Positions 31,969 to 32,404 of a DNA stretch of 32,404 nt are shown here, piece after piece (position 1 is the first letter of the stretch; each line of letters begins with the position of its first letter). Origin of the DNA: Phallusia fumigata. Taxonomy: Eukaryota > Chordata > Ascidiacea > Phlebobranchia > Ascidiidae. The notes beneath the pieces were generated by a model. That model did no database searches, was not told the DNA's origin, and saw nothing but the letters and a program-made list of their open reading frames with translations. Location: positions 1-32,404 of the forward strand of contig QXVZ01030603.1 in the NCBI GenBank assembly GCA_008931825.1, in the 5' to 3' direction. The translations under genes were made by a program, and so were the position numbers.

Positions 31969-32404
31969 CAGTCTCATCCTCTCTTTGATCGACGTAATTT
32001 TACGGAATCTCGTATTTGGTTGCCCCGTCAAGGAGACGTGAATAACTCAACTACTCCTTGGTTGCTTAAAGTTTGGTCAGCATTGTGTTAATAACATGTG
32101 TGACTTAGCTTGCTTAAACTGGGTTTTCATTTTTTTGTTTTACAAAGAATTGGTCAAGTTCTAAATGTCTGAAGATGAACTTTAACTAGTCGCTGTTAAG
32201 TAAAGATGTAAAAAACTTTAGTCAGTGAACCAGAACTGAGTGTCAAGTTCGGAATAGGCTTACTGTTGTGTCTGAGTAATTTTCTTTGTCTTTGTTGCTG
32301 AACAAAGAGGATGTTCCCCCACCCAACCATGCACCCATTGTGACGACACAAAGTCTTGATTCTATTGTTGCTGCTTTAGTAGACAACAACACAGAACAGT
32401 TGAA
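31969..32404 (+). CDS. Possible exons of a plus-strand gene running off the right edge
   Basis: Two candidate exons match in phase. The first (31969-32037) follows TCGTTTTCAG and reads QSHPLFDRRNFTES, RIWLPRQGD, ending at GAC|GTGAAT. The second (32310-32404) follows the pyrimidine-rich TTTTCTTTGTCTTTGTTGCT and an AG at 32308-32309. It reads DVPPPNHAPIVTTQSLDS then IVAALVDNNTEQLK, still open at the last base. Both start in phase 0, so the joined frame is continuous. The second has a proline-rich start then a helical-looking stretch. I do not recognise the protein. The first exon's frame is also open upstream to 31897 and downstream to a TAA near 32088, so its borders are uncertain. Confidence 0.3.

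Noticed and set aside
1-32404. CRISPR arrays, rRNA genes or bacterial/phage gene clusters
   Set aside because: No regularly spaced repeats, no rRNA-like tracts and no prokaryotic-style operons; the genes are intron-bearing animal genes.

Overview
The window looks like nuclear DNA of an invertebrate chordate, most likely a tunicate of the Ciona type. It is AT-rich, exons are small with clear GT..AG borders, there are several hAT-type miniature transposons, and two conserved animal genes are recognisable. The species is inferred; no search was run.

Left part (1-14.6 kb): one intronless minus-strand gene for an orphan seven-pass membrane protein (820-1794), with a tRNA-like B box just past its stop codon. 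Then comes about 13 kb without a gene I can defend. That stretch holds a 301-bp hAT miniature element with perfect 8-bp target-site duplications (5127-5427), a second degenerate hAT-like element (11654-11796), nested palindromes (12122-12153) and a tRNA-derived retro-repeat (12300-12415). Four perfect TGACGTCA (CRE) sites are scattered through the whole window.

Middle (15.0-26.4 kb): two complete minus-strand genes in tandem, rebuilt exon by exon with matching phases. SNAP25 (15062-20560, seven exons, 209 residues) is the plasma-membrane Qbc-SNARE. NCBP3 (21934-26418, eleven exons, 517 residues) is nuclear cap-binding subunit 3. Their jobs are unrelated (vesicle fusion and mRNA handling), and nothing suggests they are co-regulated. 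In the C-terminal half of SNAP25 two stretches are present twice in direct orientation, so exon 6 occurs twice and exon 5 has a clipped second end.

Right part (26.4-32.4 kb): a 113-bp inverted-repeat element, a possible two-exon 78-residue gene, a third direct duplication of about 600 bp, a TISU-like start site (AAGATGGCGGC) opening a short signal-peptide-like frame, and possible exons of a plus-strand gene leaving the right edge.

The most consistent structural signal is that each of the three N bases lies at the joint of a near-identical direct duplication. The simplest reading is that two divergent haplotypes were laid end to end by the assembler. I found no undescribed molecular system that I can defend.
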